DNA of 7,284 nucleotides from a bacterium (GTDB taxonomy: Bacteria; Bacillota_I; Bacilli_A; RF39; UBA660): the NCBI GenBank assembly GCA_029007685.1, contig JAQXIG010000099.1:1-7284 (forward strand), written 5' to 3'. The position numbers were made by a program, and so were the translations under genes. The notes beneath the pieces were generated by a model. That model had not been told where the DNA came from, did no database searches, and saw only the letters and a list, made by a program, of their open reading frames with translations. Of the stretch, positions 6,561-7,284 are shown one piece after another (the first letter of the stretch is position 1; every line of letters starts with the position of its first letter).

Positions 6561-6776
6561 ATGGCTAAAGATGATGTTATTGAAGTAGAAGGAAAAGTAC
6601 TGGAAATCATACCAGGAGGAAAATTTAAAGTTGAATTAGAAAATGGTCATATTGTAGAAGCCCACGTTTCTGGTAAAATCCGAATGAATTACATTCGCAT
6701 CTTACCAGGTGATACCGTAACATTAGAAATTTCGCCATATGATCCAACACGTGGGCGTATAACCTATAGAAAGTAG
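6561..6776 (+). CDS. infA: Translation initiation factor IF-1
   Basis: This 71-residue single OB-fold (S1-like) protein has the normal length of 71-72. IF-1 binds the 30S A site near S12 and helix 44, blocks tRNA there, and assists IF-2 and IF-3 during initiation. Signatures are [11 protein letters not shown] (residues 6-16), [20 protein letters not shown] (22-41), [11 protein letters not shown] (43-53) and [13 protein letters not shown] (58-70). The loop PGGKF (18-22) differs from the common PNAxF. The gene lies between map and rpmJ as in most Firmicutes. Its stop TAG (6774-6776) overlaps the SD of rpmJ, so the two are probably translated in succession. Confidence 0.98.
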   Translation: MAKDDVIEVEGKVLEIIPGGKFKVELENGHIVEAHVSGKIRMNYIRILPGDTVTLEISPYDPTRGRITYRK

Positions 6777-6786
6777 GAGGAAAGTT

Positions 6787-6900
6787 ATGAAAGTAAAAGC
6801 TTCAGTTAAACCAATCTGTGCAAAATGTAGAGTAATCAGAAGAAAAGGTAAAGTTATGATTATTTGTACAAATCCAAAGCACAAACAAAAACAAGGATAA
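6787..6900 (+). CDS. rpmJ: 50S ribosomal protein L36, zinc-binding form
   Basis: This is a short gene of 37 residues: [14 protein letters not shown] (1-14), [13 protein letters not shown] (15-27) and [10 protein letters not shown] (28-37). L36 (bL36) is the smallest 50S protein and binds 23S rRNA near L6 and L16. The zinc ligands C11, C14, C27 and H32 are all present, so this is the zinc (C+) form. A strong SD, AGGAGG at 6775-6780, lies 6 bases before ATG and overlaps the infA TAG. The stop is a tandem TAA-TAA (6898-6903). The position between infA and rpsM is canonical. Length, composition and motif make the call firm. Confidence 0.97.
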   Translation: MKVKASVKPICAKCRVIRRKGKVMIICTNPKHKQKQG

Positions 6901-6918
6901 TAAATAGGAGGTGTATTT

Positions 6919-7284
6919 ATGGCACGTATTAAAGGAATTGATTTACCAAATGATAAGCATGTATCAATCGCATTAACAGCTATCTATGGTATTGGAAGAA
7001 ACTTAGCTCTTACTATTTGTAAAGATGCTAAAGTTGATCCAACAAAAAAGGCAAGAGACTTAGATCAAGATGAGCAAACAAGACTTCGTGATGAAGTAAA
7101 TAAGTATTTAACTGAAGGAGACCTTCGTCGTGAAGTTAATATGATCATCAAGACAAAAATGGAAATTAATTCATATCAAGGAACTCGTCATAAAAGAGGA
7201 TTACCAGTAAGAGGACAAAGAACAAATAGAAATGCACGTACTCGTAAAGGTAAACCAAAAACAATAGCTAATAAAAAGAAATAA
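6919..7284 (+). CDS. rpsM: 30S ribosomal protein S13
   Basis: This 121-residue protein has the normal length of about 118-122. S13 (uS13) lies in the 30S head, bridges to L5 and 23S rRNA, and reaches the P-site tRNA with its C-terminal tail. The start [13 protein letters not shown] (1-13) and the helix-turn-helix-like YGIGRN (23-28) are followed by the signature [13 protein letters not shown] (90-102) and NARTRKGK (105-112). The tail is very lysine-rich. The SD AGGAGGTG at 6906-6913 is strong, with a 5-base spacer. The stop TAA occupies the last three bases of the window. In Firmicutes rpsK, rpoA and rplQ would follow; they are outside the window. Confidence 0.98.
   Translation: MARIKGIDLPNDKHVSIALTAIYGIGRNLALTICKDAKVDPTKKARDLDQDEQTRLRDEVNKYLTEGDLRREVNMIIKTKMEINSYQGTRHKRGLPVRGQRTNRNARTRKGKPKTIANKKK

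Overview
The window is an uninterrupted stretch of the bacterial S10-spc-alpha ribosomal protein cluster. All genes are on the + strand, in the order rpsQ (3' end only), rplN, rplX, rplE, rpsN (zinc type), rpsH, rplF, rplR, rpsE, rplO, secY, adk, map, infA, rpmJ, rpsM. The last base of the window is the last base of the rpsM stop codon. I see no RNA gene, mobile element, CRISPR array, terminator or convincing promoter. No stretch longer than 29 bases lies outside a gene.

The organism is very probably a low-GC Firmicute or a close relative (Bacilli, Erysipelotrichia or near the Mollicutes). The DNA is AT-rich, about one third G+C by eye. Shine-Dalgarno (SD) sites are strong (AAGGAGG, AGGAGGTG). 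The adenylate kinase carries the four-cysteine zinc lid typical of Gram-positives, and S14 is the short zinc type. The gene order is Bacillus-like. All visible tryptophans are TGG, and TGA appears only as a terminator (adk, map), so the standard bacterial code applies rather than the mycoplasma code. The exact lineage cannot be fixed from this window.

Layout. Bases 1-3424 are ribosomal protein genes separated by 11-29 bases, nearly all with a strong SD. From 3422 to 6561 the packing changes: rpsE/rplO and secY/adk overlap in a TAATG, rplO/secY are 1 base apart, and adk/map and map/infA are 4 bases apart. From 6777 the roomy spacing with strong SDs returns for rpmJ and rpsM.

The genes serve growth together. 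They encode 30S proteins (S17, S14, S8, S5, S13), 50S proteins (L14, L24, L5, L6, L18, L15, L36), initiation factor IF-1, the SecYEG channel core, the methionine aminopeptidase that trims new proteins, and adenylate kinase for nucleotide balance.

The main departures from the textbook cluster are the clean absence of rpmD (L30) between rpsE and rplO, the absence of the small KOW-protein gene that Bacillus has between map and infA, and an adenylate kinase P-loop with alanine in place of two usual glycines. I found no previously undescribed system here; it is a conserved housekeeping operon with a few lineage-specific quirks.
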